Counted from the stretch's first letter, positions 18,346-29,233 are shown. The stretch is 64,000 nt of DNA from Candidatus Saccharicenans sp. (GCA_024653215.1 JANLFU010000001.1:124001-188000); one strand, 5' to 3'. Translations and numbers: made by a program. Notes: generated by a model from the letters alone, not told the origin.

Positions 18346-20760
18346 TTATTTTTTAAGGTTGGTCTCGAACAGCTTGAAAATCCGCCGGTACTCGTCAACC
18401 CAGGAGGAGGTGTTCCGGAAGGAATGGTCCTCGGCCGGGAAGATGGCCACTTCCCAGTTCTCTTTTCCCAGTTCAATCAGCCGCTGGGCCAGCCGGACCG
18501 TGTCCTGGAAATGGACGTTGGTGTCGACCATGCCGTGGCAGATGAGCAGGGCGCCCTTCAGTCCCTCGGCGAAATAGATTGGCGAGCTCTGCTTGTAGGC
18601 TTCAGGGTCCTTCTGGGGCAGGTTCAATATGTCCACGGTGTAGTTGGGGTGGTAGTGGGCCCAGTCGGTCACCGGGCGCAGGGCCGCCCCGGCCTTGAAG
18701 GTGTCGGTGGTAAACATGGCCATTAGCGTCAGGAAGCCGCCGTAACTTCCACCGTAGCAGCCTATGGCCCGGGGGTTGACCTGGTACTTCTCCACCAGGA
18801 ATTTAGCCCCGTCGACCACGTCATCCAGGTCCTTTCCGCCCATGTGGCGGTAGATGCCGGTCCGGAAATCGCGGCCATAGCCGCTGCTTCCCCGGTAGTC
18901 GACGTCCAGGACGAAGTAGCCGCTATCGCGGAGCAGGTTGTGAAACATGAATTCCCGTTCATATGTGCTCCAGCCCCGGTCGGCGTTCTGCAGGTAGCCG
19001 GCCCCGTGGATGAATATCACCGCCGGACGGTTGGGGTGGGGATTGTCGGGCTGGAACAGCCGGGCATAGACCTCGACCCCGTCCCGGGCCTTAAAGGTAA
19101 CAATCTCCGGGTCGTACCAGGGATAGGCCCGGAAGTCTGCGGTGGTTGATTGGGTGATCTGCTTGGGCTTGGAGGCCGGGGCCAGGGCCTGGAGGAAAAG
19201 CTCCGGCGGCCGGGTGCTGTAGGAATGAATGATGGCCACGGCGCTTTCGTCCGGGGAGAGGTAGAATTCAGCCATGCCCGTGAGATTGGTCAGCCGGGTC
19301 TTTTTTCCGGTCTTAAGGTCCAGAACATAAAAATGACGTTCCCCCGGATGGACCTCGCTCGAAACGAAATAGATTTTCTGGCCGTCCCGGGACAGCTCGG
19401 CCTGGGTCACTTCATACTTGCCTTCGGTCAGGGCCTTCTTTTCCCGGCTGTCAACGGCCAGCCGGAAGAGGTGGGCGTAGCCGTTCTGCTCGGAGATGAA
19501 GGAAACGTGCCGGCTGTCAGGCCACCAGGAAATGTTGGTCAGCCCCAGCGACCCGACCCAGGCCTCGTCGTGGACGTTTTCCAGGACCGTGGTTTTGCCG
19601 CTGGTCGGGTCAAGCAGGAACAGCCAGGCATCCTTGCGGTCTTCCGACTGGGCGATGAGCAGGCACTTCTTGCCGTCTGGCGACCACAGCCACTGCCGCG
19701 GGTTGACCTGGCGTTCGCCCTGACCGTAATCCACCCAGCGGACCTCCCCGTTTTCGCTGTTGACAATGCCCAGCTTAGTTAGCTGCGGGTTTTCGGCGGC
19801 CTTGGTGTGGGAGTTGATGGTCTCGGTGTAGCCACTGCGGGTGACGTAATTGGGAACGATGGTATTCCTGGCGCCGGTGATTGTTTCCGTTATCATGAAC
19901 AGGACATATTTCTCGTCAGGTGTCGGCTCGGCCGCAACCAGCCGCTGGTTTTCGGCGAGAAGGAAAGGCTTACGCCTGGTGGTGACCTTGCTCAGGGCCG
20001 GCAGCAGGTCAGCCCCGCCGCCACCCCGGCCAAAGCCTTCAAAGCCCATCCTGAAAATATCCCTGAACAGGGCCCGCTGCTGGTCCTCGTACCATTTCTG
20101 GATTTCGGTGGGTTTTGGCGGTTCCGGCTGCTTTTCCCTGGTGAAGGAAGTGAGCTGGCGCAGGCTGCGGTCAGTAAGTCCCAGGACGAAGAGGTTGTCG
20201 CCGCTCTGGAAATAAACTTTCTTCTGGTCGTGGGTAAAGCCCAGACTGGATTCGGCCTGGTCGGTGGCGGTGAGCTGTTCGGCCTTTCTGGAGGCCAGGT
20301 CGTAGAGGAAGATGTCGCCATTCTGGTTGACCAGCAACCTCTTCTTCTCCCGGTCCCACTGCCAGGAGGTTCCGAAGCGCCCGAAGCCAAAAAAGCCGCG
20401 GAAGCGACCGGCGCCACCGGCCGGTGGGTTTTCCAGGATTTTTTCCCGGGTGATTTTAACCGGCACCGGGTTGGCCAGGCTGACCGCGTAGATTTCGGTT
20501 GTCTTTTCGTCGGGCTTTTTCCAGCGGAAGTACAGGGTCTTGCCGTCAACGGCCCAGACCGGGCTGGAGGGCGGGGTGCCGATGAACTCCTGGCCGGCCA
20601 TGATTTTCTCGATGGCCAGCCGCGGCCGCTCCTCTCCGCTGCCGGGCGTGGCGGATGCAGGCAGGCCGGGCCCCGTTAAAATGAACAGCAATGCCAGCAG
20701 GGCCGGCAAAGTTTTTATCAGGCCTTCAACCTTCAGATGTTTTTGTGACTTGAGGCGCAT
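18346..20760 (-). CDS. S9 family prolyl oligopeptidase / DPP-IV-like peptidase, secreted
   Basis: Signal peptide; GCYGGSYGGFLTLMAMFTTDTFKAGAALRPVTDW; catalytic Asp/His region HGMVDTNVHFQDT and PAEDHSF. Confidence 0.92.
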   Translation of the reverse strand: MRLKSQKHLKVEGLIKTLPALLALLFILTGPGLPASATPGSGEERPRLAIEKIMAGQEFIGTPPSSPVWAVDGKTLYFRWKKPDEKTTEIYAVSLANPVPVKITREKILENPPAGGAGRFRGFFGFGRFGTSWQWDREKKRLLVNQNGDIFLYDLASRKAEQLTATDQAESSLGFTHDQKKVYFQSGDNLFVLGLTDRSLRQLTSFTREKQPEPPKPTEIQKWYEDQQRALFRDIFRMGFEGFGRGGGGADLLPALSKVTTRRKPFLLAENQRLVAAEPTPDEKYVLFMITETITGARNTIVPNYVTRSGYTETINSHTKAAENPQLTKLGIVNSENGEVRWVDYGQGERQVNPRQWLWSPDGKKCLLIAQSEDRKDAWLFLLDPTSGKTTVLENVHDEAWVGSLGLTNISWWPDSRHVSFISEQNGYAHLFRLAVDSREKKALTEGKYEVTQAELSRDGQKIYFVSSEVHPGERHFYVLDLKTGKKTRLTNLTGMAEFYLSPDESAVAIIHSYSTRPPELFLQALAPASKPKQITQSTTADFRAYPWYDPEIVTFKARDGVEVYARLFQPDNPHPNRPAVIFIHGAGYLQNADRGWSTYEREFMFHNLLRDSGYFVLDVDYRGSSGYGRDFRTGIYRHMGGKDLDDVVDGAKFLVEKYQVNPRAIGCYGGSYGGFLTLMAMFTTDTFKAGAALRPVTDWAHYHPNYTVDILNLPQKDPEAYKQSSPIYFAEGLKGALLICHGMVDTNVHFQDTVRLAQRLIELGKENWEVAIFPAEDHSFRNTSSWVDEYRRIFKLFETNLKK

Positions 20761-22416
20761 CGTTTCCTCCTCACGGATATTTATTTTTTAGATTTATGAA
20801 CCATCCGTAATCTTCCATTTTTTTCACCGCTCATCCCGGGGCAGACCGGGTGTGCCCTGATAACTCCCCGGTCCTGGCCAGATTTTTCTGCTGGTCCAGC
20901 CATGTTTTTTCTGACCAGGCCCGGTAATCAGGCTCGTTTTTTAATGCATCCACTCGCCATTTAAACTTTAGTTGTCGCCAGCGCCGACGGTGACGATTTT
21001 ACCTATTGCCGAATAATTTCTGTTTATTCCATTCAAATATCCCGTCTGGCCAGCTGGCAATCATCCCAATAATATATGCCATTCGCCCGGCGATGATAAA
21101 GAAAATTATTCTCAGGCTGGACCGGGAACAATTTTTTTACCTATGGTTGGCAATTCTGATTTTATCCGAGCCAGGTAATCGTTCTGCGATAACAGTTCTT
21201 CTCGCTAACCCTGCCGGTTGATTTTTACGGCCCATTAACTTTTTGTGGAAACCAGGACGAGCTGGCTGAACGGAGCGGAAGAATACTATTAAAAAAATTT
21301 TAAACAGGGCAGCAAAAAATTAACCGCCGGCATTCTGCTTTCCTCCGGCGGGTTCTGGTAAGTTCAGTTGGCCGGGGGAAAAACAGCCAGCAGGCCCATG
21401 AGAACTAAAAATCGGACATCGGGTCAGGGCGAGTGACCAGAAACCATGGGGCTTTCGGTCCTGGATTCAGGCTGCCCTGGCTGCGTCTTATTTTGGGTGC
21501 CTGTCAAGTGCAGGGTAGAAGGCAGACCGGGTTCGCGCCGCAGATTCTTACTGCGATGTCCCACGGCTACCGGCCTAACCCCCGTCCCACCCGGCCTGGC
21601 AGTTAATTCCTTTATTTACAGCATGGTGGAAAAAAGGGGGGTGAGGCGCGATGAAGCGATGGGTGACGGTAAATTCACCCAATTAAACATCCCGATGGGT
21701 GATTGTCAGGCTTTTAAGGCCATGAGATAGTGGGCTCGCCTCAGTTTGAGGCGAGGCCAAGGTTGCTGAGGAAAGGGAGGGGGAGGAAGATCCTTCTCCT
21801 CTTTCCTCCTTCTTCCTCATTCAACCCCTTGACCTCTTTTTTTTATCCACTTTTTTATCCACAATATTTAGGCTTCACTTCATCATTTTTCCTAAGTTTT
21901 CCCGGTTTTCCTTCGTTTGGTGATCTGCCCACGGTCAGCCATTCTGACCTGTCTCATTCTAAATTTAGACTGCTTGGAATCTAACGGCAGGCGGTTTTTA
22001 AGTTTTAATGTCCGGTGAGTGGTCTTAAAGCCAGGAAAAAGGTCTGGCCAGAAACCGGGTTAAAGAGTCCGGATAGAACCGGATAGAAGAAAGAGGTTGA
22101 AATTTCATTTCCCGGTTGGGAAAGAGCCCGGATGATCTCCGGGACAATAGCTATCCCCCGGACGGCCTGGCCTGATGGCCGGGTTCGGAGCCAAGCGGAA
22201 AATGTTCGGTTTAACAAGAGCCTGTCAAGTATGTTTGATTGTAATTAAAGAAGCAGCGACTATCATACTCATTATATTTTTTTATTAGTTTTATTAATTC
22301 AGCTGGTCTGGAAATATTATCGCTTATCTGGTATTAATACCTCTGGTCAGAGGGAACTGAAGTATTCAAGGAATGAAGGGTAGCACTGTGTTTTTGAGTA
22401 TAAGAAGGTTGAAGAA

Positions 22417-23652
22417 ATGAACCGTTCACCCGAGAAGAAATCTCCACTGCGGCTCAGGCCCGACCTGGAATTCCAGCCCATGGAATACCAGGGCCGGAAG
22501 GGTATTCTGGTCAGCGACCGCCTGGGACTCATCAAGAACCCGGTCCTGCTCCAGGGTGAAGCCCTGGAGGTGCTGACCCTGATTGACGGCCAGCATGATG
22601 ACCAGGATATCCGGCTGGAGTTTCTGCGGAAGCGCGGGTACAGCCTGAAGGGGGCCGGGCTGGTGGGGGAGATTCTGCAGAGTTTTCGCCAGCTGTGGCT
22701 GCTGGATACCCCGGAATTCCAGCGGCGCAAGCAGGAGTTGATCCAGGAATTTGCGGCGCTGCCGGTCAGGGAACCGGCCCTGGCTGGGGAAGCCTACCCG
22801 GAAAAGCCGGAAGAACTGAAAAAGCTCCTTTCGGAAATCCTGGAGTTGGAGAAATTGCCCCCGGAAGTGGCAAGGCTGGTTTCCGACCGCAACCCGACGG
22901 TGCTGGTCGCTCCCCACATCGACCTGCGGCGCGGACGGCGGCTTTATTCCCTGGCCTATCGGTCGCTGGTCGGGAAAAAATTCCGGCGGGTTATTGTGCT
23001 GGGGACCGGACATGCGGTGGAAAACGGCAACATTTCTCTGACCGAAAAAGATTTTGCCACTCCACTCGGCCTGGTGAAAACAGAAAAGGAATTGGTCAAA
23101 AACCTAAAGAAAGCCGGGGGAAGCCTGGTGGCACCGGACGATTTTGCCCATAAGAAGGAGCACTCCATAGAATTTCAGCTTCTATTTCTGCAGCATCTCC
23201 TCGGCGATGATTTCCAGCTGGTCCCGGTGCTTTTTGGCTCCTTCCAGCCCTGGCTGGAAACGGCCGGTCGGGCCTCCGGCATTCCCGGATTCAGCCCATT
23301 CCTGGACGTCCTGGCCGGGGTGGCCGCCGAGCCCGGCACCCTGGTGGTGGCCGGCGTGGATTTCTGCCATGTCGGGCCCAGGTTCGGACACCAGCAGACA
23401 GCTTCCGAGCTAAAAGAAGCGGTGGTTGCCTATGACCATGACCTGGTGGAAGCCCTTATCCACTGGCAACCGGAATCTTTCTGGGGCCAGGTCAGGGACA
23501 GCGGGGACCGGTTTAATGTCTGCGGTTTCCCGGTGCTGGCCTCGCTCCTGGAAATATTCCAGAAGCGTGAGGGATTTTTCCTCGGCTATGAGCTGTCCGA
23601 AGAACAGGCCACCGGCTCGGCCGTAAGCTTTGCTTCGCTGCTCTATTTCTGA
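22417..23652 (+). CDS. MEMO1 family protein (AmmeMemoRadiSam system protein B-like) with PqqD-like N-terminal region
   Basis: VLVAPHIDLRRG, VIVLGTGHAVENG, HKKEHSIEFQLLFLQHLLGDDFQLVPVLFG, AGVDFCHVGPRFG. Confidence 0.85.
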   Translation: MNRSPEKKSPLRLRPDLEFQPMEYQGRKGILVSDRLGLIKNPVLLQGEALEVLTLIDGQHDDQDIRLEFLRKRGYSLKGAGLVGEILQSFRQLWLLDTPEFQRRKQELIQEFAALPVREPALAGEAYPEKPEELKKLLSEILELEKLPPEVARLVSDRNPTVLVAPHIDLRRGRRLYSLAYRSLVGKKFRRVIVLGTGHAVENGNISLTEKDFATPLGLVKTEKELVKNLKKAGGSLVAPDDFAHKKEHSIEFQLLFLQHLLGDDFQLVPVLFGSFQPWLETAGRASGIPGFSPFLDVLAGVAAEPGTLVVAGVDFCHVGPRFGHQQTASELKEAVVAYDHDLVEALIHWQPESFWGQVRDSGDRFNVCGFPVLASLLEIFQKREGFFLGYELSEEQATGSAVSFASLLYF

Positions 23653-23711
23653 TTTCAGTTTTTGAACTCTATCCTGTATAATTCTGCCTGAAAAACATTC
23701 CGGAGGAGAAC

Positions 23712-24557
23712 ATGACCGATTTTGGCGGAGCCCTTAAGAACCTGTCTGAGGTTAATAAGTATAAGCTGGCCATCGTCGGCGTCCCCTTTGACGAAAAGTC
23801 GAGTTTCAGAAGGGGAGCGGCTGCCGGTCCGGAAGCCATACGCCGGGTTTCCACCGGAAAGTGCTATAACCCAGATACCGAGCTGGGCGTCGACCTGGCC
23901 GAGGAGACTATCCTGGTTGACCTGGGAGATGTCGACACCTCGGGCGACATGCTCAAGACCTTTGCCGGAATAGAAGAAAAGGTAGGCCGGGTTGTGGCCG
24001 ACGGGGCGGTGCCCATCATCCTGGGCGGCGACCACTCCATTACCTACCCGGCGGTTAAGGCCGTGGCCGGAAAATTTAAGAGCCTGGACCTTCTCCACTT
24101 TGATGCCCACCCCGACATGTACCAGGACCTCTACGGCGACCGCCTGTCCCACGCCTGCCCCATGGCCAGGATCCTGGAGGACGGGCTGGTCAAGAACCTG
24201 GTCCAGGTGGGCATCCGGGCCACCACCCCGGAAATGGAAGCCATGGCCAGGAAATACCGGGTGCGGACCATAACCGCCCGCGAGTACCCGGAAAAGCCCA
24301 GGCTGGAATTTAAGAACCCGCTCTACATCTCGCTCGACCTGGACGTGTTCGACCCGGCCTATGCCCCGGGCGTCTCCCACCACGAGCCAGGCGGCCTGAC
24401 TTCCAGGCAGGTGCTGGACTTGATCCAGAACTTAAAGGCCAGGATCGTGGCCTTTGACCTGGTGGAGCTTAACCCGTCGCGAGATGTTTCGGAGATTACC
24501 GCCAGCCTGGCTTTCAAGTTGATTAAAGAAATTGCCGGGAAGATAGTCAGACCGTAA
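23712..24557 (+). CDS. Agmatinase/arginase family ureohydrolase
   Basis: GVPFDEKSSFRRGAAAGPEAIR, ILGGDHSITYP, LHFDAHPDMY, SLDLDVFDPAYAPGVSHHEPGG. Confidence 0.93.
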   Translation: MTDFGGALKNLSEVNKYKLAIVGVPFDEKSSFRRGAAAGPEAIRRVSTGKCYNPDTELGVDLAEETILVDLGDVDTSGDMLKTFAGIEEKVGRVVADGAVPIILGGDHSITYPAVKAVAGKFKSLDLLHFDAHPDMYQDLYGDRLSHACPMARILEDGLVKNLVQVGIRATTPEMEAMARKYRVRTITAREYPEKPRLEFKNPLYISLDLDVFDPAYAPGVSHHEPGGLTSRQVLDLIQNLKARIVAFDLVELNPSRDVSEITASLAFKLIKEIAGKIVRP

Positions 24558-24576
24558 ATCAAAAAGGAGGGCAGCC

Positions 24577-26058
24577 ATGAAAAAATACCTGGTTTTGTTG
24601 CTGGGAGCGATTGTTGTTGCCTTAATCATTTATTCCGTGGGGGCCCAGGACAAGCCGAACTTTGACCGCTATTTCCTGGACGCCACCATGCGAATTGATT
24701 ATTACCACGCCGGCGACCACCGGGAGGAAATCGTCACCCTGGACCGGGTCTACCGACAGGGAACCTGGGCCGGGCCGGTAAAAAACCTGGTTGACCCTTT
24801 CATGCGCGGCCGGTATTGCGCCAAAATATACGACGCCGCTTCCGGCCAGCTGCTCTACGCCCGGGCCTTTGACAGCCTGTTCGGCGAGTACAAGACCACG
24901 GAAGAAGCCCTGAAGGGCGTCAAGCGGACCTTTCATGAATCGGTTCTGATCCCGTATCCAAAGAATAAAATTGTCTTCACCCTGGAAGCCCGGGACCGCG
25001 AGAATAACTTTCACAAGATATTTTCGGAAGAAATCGACCCAGCCTCGATTTACATCGTCAAGGAGAAAACCGAGCCCGGGGTCAGGGTCTACGAGCTGGT
25101 GAAGAATGGTTCGCCCCATGATAAGGTGGACGTGGTTTTCCTGGCCGAAGGCTATACCGCCGATGAAGAAGCCAAGCTCCGGAAAGACCTGGAGCGGTTT
25201 GTCCAGGTCTTTTTCAGCCTGGAGCCATATAAAAGCCAGAAGGATAAGTTCAATATCTACGGCGTCTTCAAACCGTCGGCCGAAAGTGGTTGCGACGAGC
25301 CTTCCCACGGCCAGTTCAAGCAGACGGCCCTGGGCTGCAGCTTCGATTCTTTTGGCTCCGAACGCTACCTTTTAACCGAGGATAACCGCCGGGTGCGCGA
25401 CGTGGCCGCGGCCGCGCCCTACGACGCCCTGCTGATCATGGTCAACCACAACCGCTACGGCGGCGGTGGAATCTACAACCTTTACTGCACCTTTACCACC
25501 GACAACCAGTGGTATGAGTACCTGATGCTCCACGAGTTCGGGCATTCTTTTACCGGCCTGGCCGACGAGTATTACACTTCCCAGGTCGCCTACAACGAGT
25601 TCTACCCGCGCGGGGTGGAGCCGGTGGAGCCCAACATCACCGCCCTGCTGGACCCGGCCAAACTTAAATGGAAGAACCTGGTCACTCCCGGGGTGGAGAT
25701 TCCAACGCCCTGGGAAAAGGAAGAATTCGACCGGATGGACACGGCTTACCAGAAGATCAGGATGGAAGTTAACGAGAAGATTGCCAGGATGAAGAGGGAA
25801 GGTGCCCCGAAAGAAGAGGTGGCCCGCCTGGAAGAAGAGAGCGAACGGCTGTCGGCCGAGCAGGCCAGGAAGGTCGACGAGTTCCTGGCCAAGAGCAGGT
25901 ATGCCGGGAAGGTTGGAGCCTTTGAGGGGGCCGGGTATTCTTCCACCGGGCTTTACCGCCCGGCCGTGGACTGCATCATGTTCACCAAGGGCAAGAAACC
26001 CTTCTGCCCGGTCTGCCAGGAGGCCGTGCGCCAGATGATTGAATTTTATTGTCGCTGA
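24577..26058 (+). CDS. IgA peptidase M64-family secreted metallopeptidase
   Basis: Signal peptide; HEFGHSFTGLADEYYT zinc motif; VVFLAEGYTADEEAKL. Confidence 0.88.
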   Translation: MKKYLVLLLGAIVVALIIYSVGAQDKPNFDRYFLDATMRIDYYHAGDHREEIVTLDRVYRQGTWAGPVKNLVDPFMRGRYCAKIYDAASGQLLYARAFDSLFGEYKTTEEALKGVKRTFHESVLIPYPKNKIVFTLEARDRENNFHKIFSEEIDPASIYIVKEKTEPGVRVYELVKNGSPHDKVDVVFLAEGYTADEEAKLRKDLERFVQVFFSLEPYKSQKDKFNIYGVFKPSAESGCDEPSHGQFKQTALGCSFDSFGSERYLLTEDNRRVRDVAAAAPYDALLIMVNHNRYGGGGIYNLYCTFTTDNQWYEYLMLHEFGHSFTGLADEYYTSQVAYNEFYPRGVEPVEPNITALLDPAKLKWKNLVTPGVEIPTPWEKEEFDRMDTAYQKIRMEVNEKIARMKREGAPKEEVARLEEESERLSAEQARKVDEFLAKSRYAGKVGAFEGAGYSSTGLYRPAVDCIMFTKGKKPFCPVCQEAVRQMIEFYCR

Positions 26059-27340
26059 GGTATTGCGGGCGAGAAGTTTTCAGGCCTGATACATTTAATT
26101 TATAAATATTTAATTCATATCCCTTTCCTTCGCCTCACTCATCACGGGGGCTTCCTGATTATCTCCGGGTATTATTCGTGGATTAAAAGCCCGGCTCAGG
26201 CCGCGAGGGGAGTTAAGATTTCATTTTATTTACACGTTAACCTAGTTCTTGGTCTGGGGCAGGTTTTTGAACTCTATCCCCGGTTCTGAAGCCGGTCTCC
26301 CCAACCGAGAACCTGAACGGCTGTCAGCAGCAATCTTAAGGCCAGCATTTGCCATTATGAATCGAAAGCCCTGGCCGGACCTCTGCCAGAAATGAAGATA
26401 AGCATCTCAGGTTCTGGTGAGTTCAAGAAAGAAGGTGAACTCCCCGAGAAACGGAACAAGGCCTTCTGGATAATGCAGGCCGCAACCATCCATAGTCCCG
26501 CTTGATCGAACCAGGCACTCCTGGTGCGGAGCCGGGGGGTATTAACTGTGGCCCGCTCGACGATCAGCCAGAACCGGCAGATGGCCTGATTGTCTCGGTT
26601 TTTGCCGTAGTCATTTATTAAAAGTATTAAAAGCGTGTCCATCAAATAAGCTGGAAATATGTGCGATAAAAAATATCTGCAAAAAGTTGTGACGTGAAGA
26701 GATGCGGGCTGTTGTCAGCAAAAGGGGGGTTGATGATGGGAACCAAAAAGGTGGGGGCTTTCCCCAGCCCGCCCAGGAAAGCCACTATTATTATATGCCA
26801 CCCGGAAGCAAAATCAAGCATTTTATTAATTTTTATTTTTATGAATATCAGTAGCTTACAAAAAAATTTTTTAATCTTGCGTTAACGTTATCAATTTTTT
26901 TGACCGTGACGGCCTGGAAACGGTGACCTCTTTGGGGGGTAACCGGGTCGGCCGTTCTGGCCTTCTTCTGGCCGATGGTTCTCCTCGCAGCGCGCCCGGA
27001 AATTAGCTGGTTATGATGAAATGCCCGTCCCTTGGAACGACAATATATGAACGGTTATTCATATGTCGGGACCGGCCCTGGCCTGAAAAAACAGGTTGTC
27101 AGCTCCGGCGGCCGGGTATAGAATTCAATTGCGAGCCTTAAAATTAATTATCGACGGAAGGCAAAAATAAAAAAAATATAAAAAAGAGCAGTTAAAAAGA
27201 AACAGTCAGCCAGGACCAACGCTGGACCCGGAGTTTTTGCTGCGATGAAGTGGTTCTGGCCGGTCAGTGGCCGCTCCTGAAGTTTGGGCTGACCGGTCTC
27301 GTTGAGAAATAAAAAGCAAATTTTACGAGGAGAATGAAAA

Positions 27341-27637
27341 ATGAACAGGGATGACCTAAAGGACAAGAAGATCGACATCAAGGTCGATGAGCACATCGCC
27401 GTCGGCCAGTACTCCAACCTGGCCGCCATCAGGCACAGCCGGGAGGAATTCATCTTTGATTTTGCTTTCATCTTTCCGGATGGGCCTATGGGCAAACTGG
27501 TCTCACGCGTTATCCTTAGCCCGGCCCACGCCAAGCGCTTTGCCGAGGCCCTGGAAGGTAACATAAAAAGGTATGAAGAGATGTTCGGGCCGATCGTCCC
27601 GGCCGATGTGCCGCCTGGCGTTGGCTTCATCCAGTAG
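27341..27637 (+). CDS. DUF3467 domain-containing protein
   Basis: VGQYSNLAAIRHSREEFIFDFAFIFP...RVILSPAHAKRFAEALEGNIKRYEEMFG. Confidence 0.85.
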   Translation: MNRDDLKDKKIDIKVDEHIAVGQYSNLAAIRHSREEFIFDFAFIFPDGPMGKLVSRVILSPAHAKRFAEALEGNIKRYEEMFGPIVPADVPPGVGFIQ

Positions 27638-27735
27638 AGCCGGAAAGTTTTCTGGCTGGCTTGACAACCCCCGATAAATTTAATAAAAGAAAGCCAGAAT
27701 AATTTATGGGCATTATTCACTGAGGACAAGGAGGG

Positions 27736-29004
27736 ATGGAAATGAAAAAGAACTTGAGTTTGCTGGTGGTTTTTATCCTGGCCTTGAGTTCTCTGGCTTC
27801 CGGTTCCGGATTTCTCATCTATGAACACGGGACGGCGGCCATGGCCCTGGCCGGGGCCTTTGTCAGCATCGCCAACGACCCGAGCGCCATTTTCTACAAC
27901 CCGGCCGGAATTGCCTGGTTGCCCGGGACCAGGGTCAGTGCCGGCGGAACCTTGATTTTCCCGGCAGGGTCGCTACTGCTGCCGAGCTGGCCGGACCCGG
28001 CCTTTCAGAAGGTTTACCAGCTGGACCAGACCTTTTTCCCGCCGCATTTCTACCTGACCCACCGTTTCGGCTCCAGGGTGGCCTTTGGAGTCGGAGTCTT
28101 TGCTCCCTACGGGCTGGGCACGGCCTGGCCGGTCAACTATCCGCTGAAGTACATCTGCACCGAAACTTCAATGCAGACTCTTTTTGTCAACCCGACTCTG
28201 GCCATCATGCTCAACGATAATCTTTCTATTGGCTTCGGCGTTTCCTATGTTCATTCCACTTTGAAACTGGACCTGGTGCGGCACATCGAAATCCCAGAGG
28301 TCTGGACCGGCGATGTCCCGGCCTCGCTGAAGAAAGCGACCGGCGAGGCGGTGGCCTTCAATGCTGGCCTGCTGTTCAAGAAGGACAGGTTCTCGGCCGG
28401 CTTTAACTGGAGGAGCAATTTTACCGTGGACTACACCGGCGACTTCTTCCTGAACAAGACCAGGGTGCCCGCGCCGATTCAGCCCTATGTTCCGGGAACC
28501 GGCGTAGTGACCACCTCCTTCAAGCATCCCAACATCTTTGACCTGGGCTTTTCCTACCAGATCAGCTCGAAGTTCCTGGTAGCCGTGGCCGGGCAATACC
28601 TGACCTGGAAAGTTTATGACAGCTATGAGATCAACATAGTTTTTGAGAACGGGATGACCGAGCAGGAAGTGGTGGAAGAGAATTTCAAGAATTCAATTTT
28701 GCTGCGGGCGGCCATTCAGTACCTGCTAAAGGACAATCTGGCCCTGAGGGGCGGAGTCATCTACGACCAGACCCCGCAGCCGGTGGAGACCATGGACCCG
28801 GCCCTGCCCGATGCCAGCCGGGTGGCATTTACTCTGGGATTGGGTTATACTAAGGGCAAGTTCAGTGTCGATGTGGCTTACATGTACGAACTGTTTCAGG
28901 ACCGGACCTCGCCCAACCGGGACATCTACCCCATGGGCCTCGGCGCCGGAACTTACCAGACCAGCGCCCAGCTGCTGGGTGTTACCCTGGGATACCGGTT
29001 TTAG
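27736..29004 (+). CDS. FadL/OmpP1/TodX-type outer membrane transport protein
   Basis: Signal peptide, SGFLIYEHGTAAMALAGAFVSIANDPSAIFYNPAGIAWL, C-terminal LGVTLGYRF. Confidence 0.9.
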   Translation: MEMKKNLSLLVVFILALSSLASGSGFLIYEHGTAAMALAGAFVSIANDPSAIFYNPAGIAWLPGTRVSAGGTLIFPAGSLLLPSWPDPAFQKVYQLDQTFFPPHFYLTHRFGSRVAFGVGVFAPYGLGTAWPVNYPLKYICTETSMQTLFVNPTLAIMLNDNLSIGFGVSYVHSTLKLDLVRHIEIPEVWTGDVPASLKKATGEAVAFNAGLLFKKDRFSAGFNWRSNFTVDYTGDFFLNKTRVPAPIQPYVPGTGVVTTSFKHPNIFDLGFSYQISSKFLVAVAGQYLTWKVYDSYEINIVFENGMTEQEVVEENFKNSILLRAAIQYLLKDNLALRGGVIYDQTPQPVETMDPALPDASRVAFTLGLGYTKGKFSVDVAYMYELFQDRTSPNRDIYPMGLGAGTYQTSAQLLGVTLGYRF

Positions 29005-29035
29005 TTTGTTAAAAATTTTTTTGGAGGTTTAATTC

Positions 29036-29233
29036 ATGGCATACGCATTCACCAACAAAAAGGGAGTGACCTACTACCTGCATTCGCGCGAAGTGAAACT
29101 GCGGGGCGGCAAGATGCAGACCATCTACTACTTTGCCAGAGAAGTCAGACCGGGCGCCCTGGATAACGTTCCCGCCGGATACACGGTGGTGGAAACTGCC
29201 AAGACCGGCATGCCAATTCTCAAGAAGATCTGA
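29036..29233 (+). CDS. Small (65 aa) uncharacterised protein
   Basis: RBS GGAGG upstream; compact Lys/Gly-rich ORF followed by an intrinsic terminator. Confidence 0.7.
   Translation: MAYAFTNKKGVTYYLHSREVKLRGGKMQTIYYFAREVRPGALDNVPAGYTVVETAKTGMPILKKI

Noticed and set aside
21446-21984. Small ORFs in the 20.8-22.4 kb gap
   Set aside because: No family motifs, no convincing RBS, low-complexity translations; treated as non-coding
26355-26645. 96-aa minus-strand ORF in the 26.1-27.3 kb gap
   Set aside because: No recognisable motif or RBS; cannot be supported as coding
27148-27828. 226-aa minus-strand ORF over the DUF3467 gene
   Set aside because: Antisense to a gene with recognisable family signature; composition not protein-like
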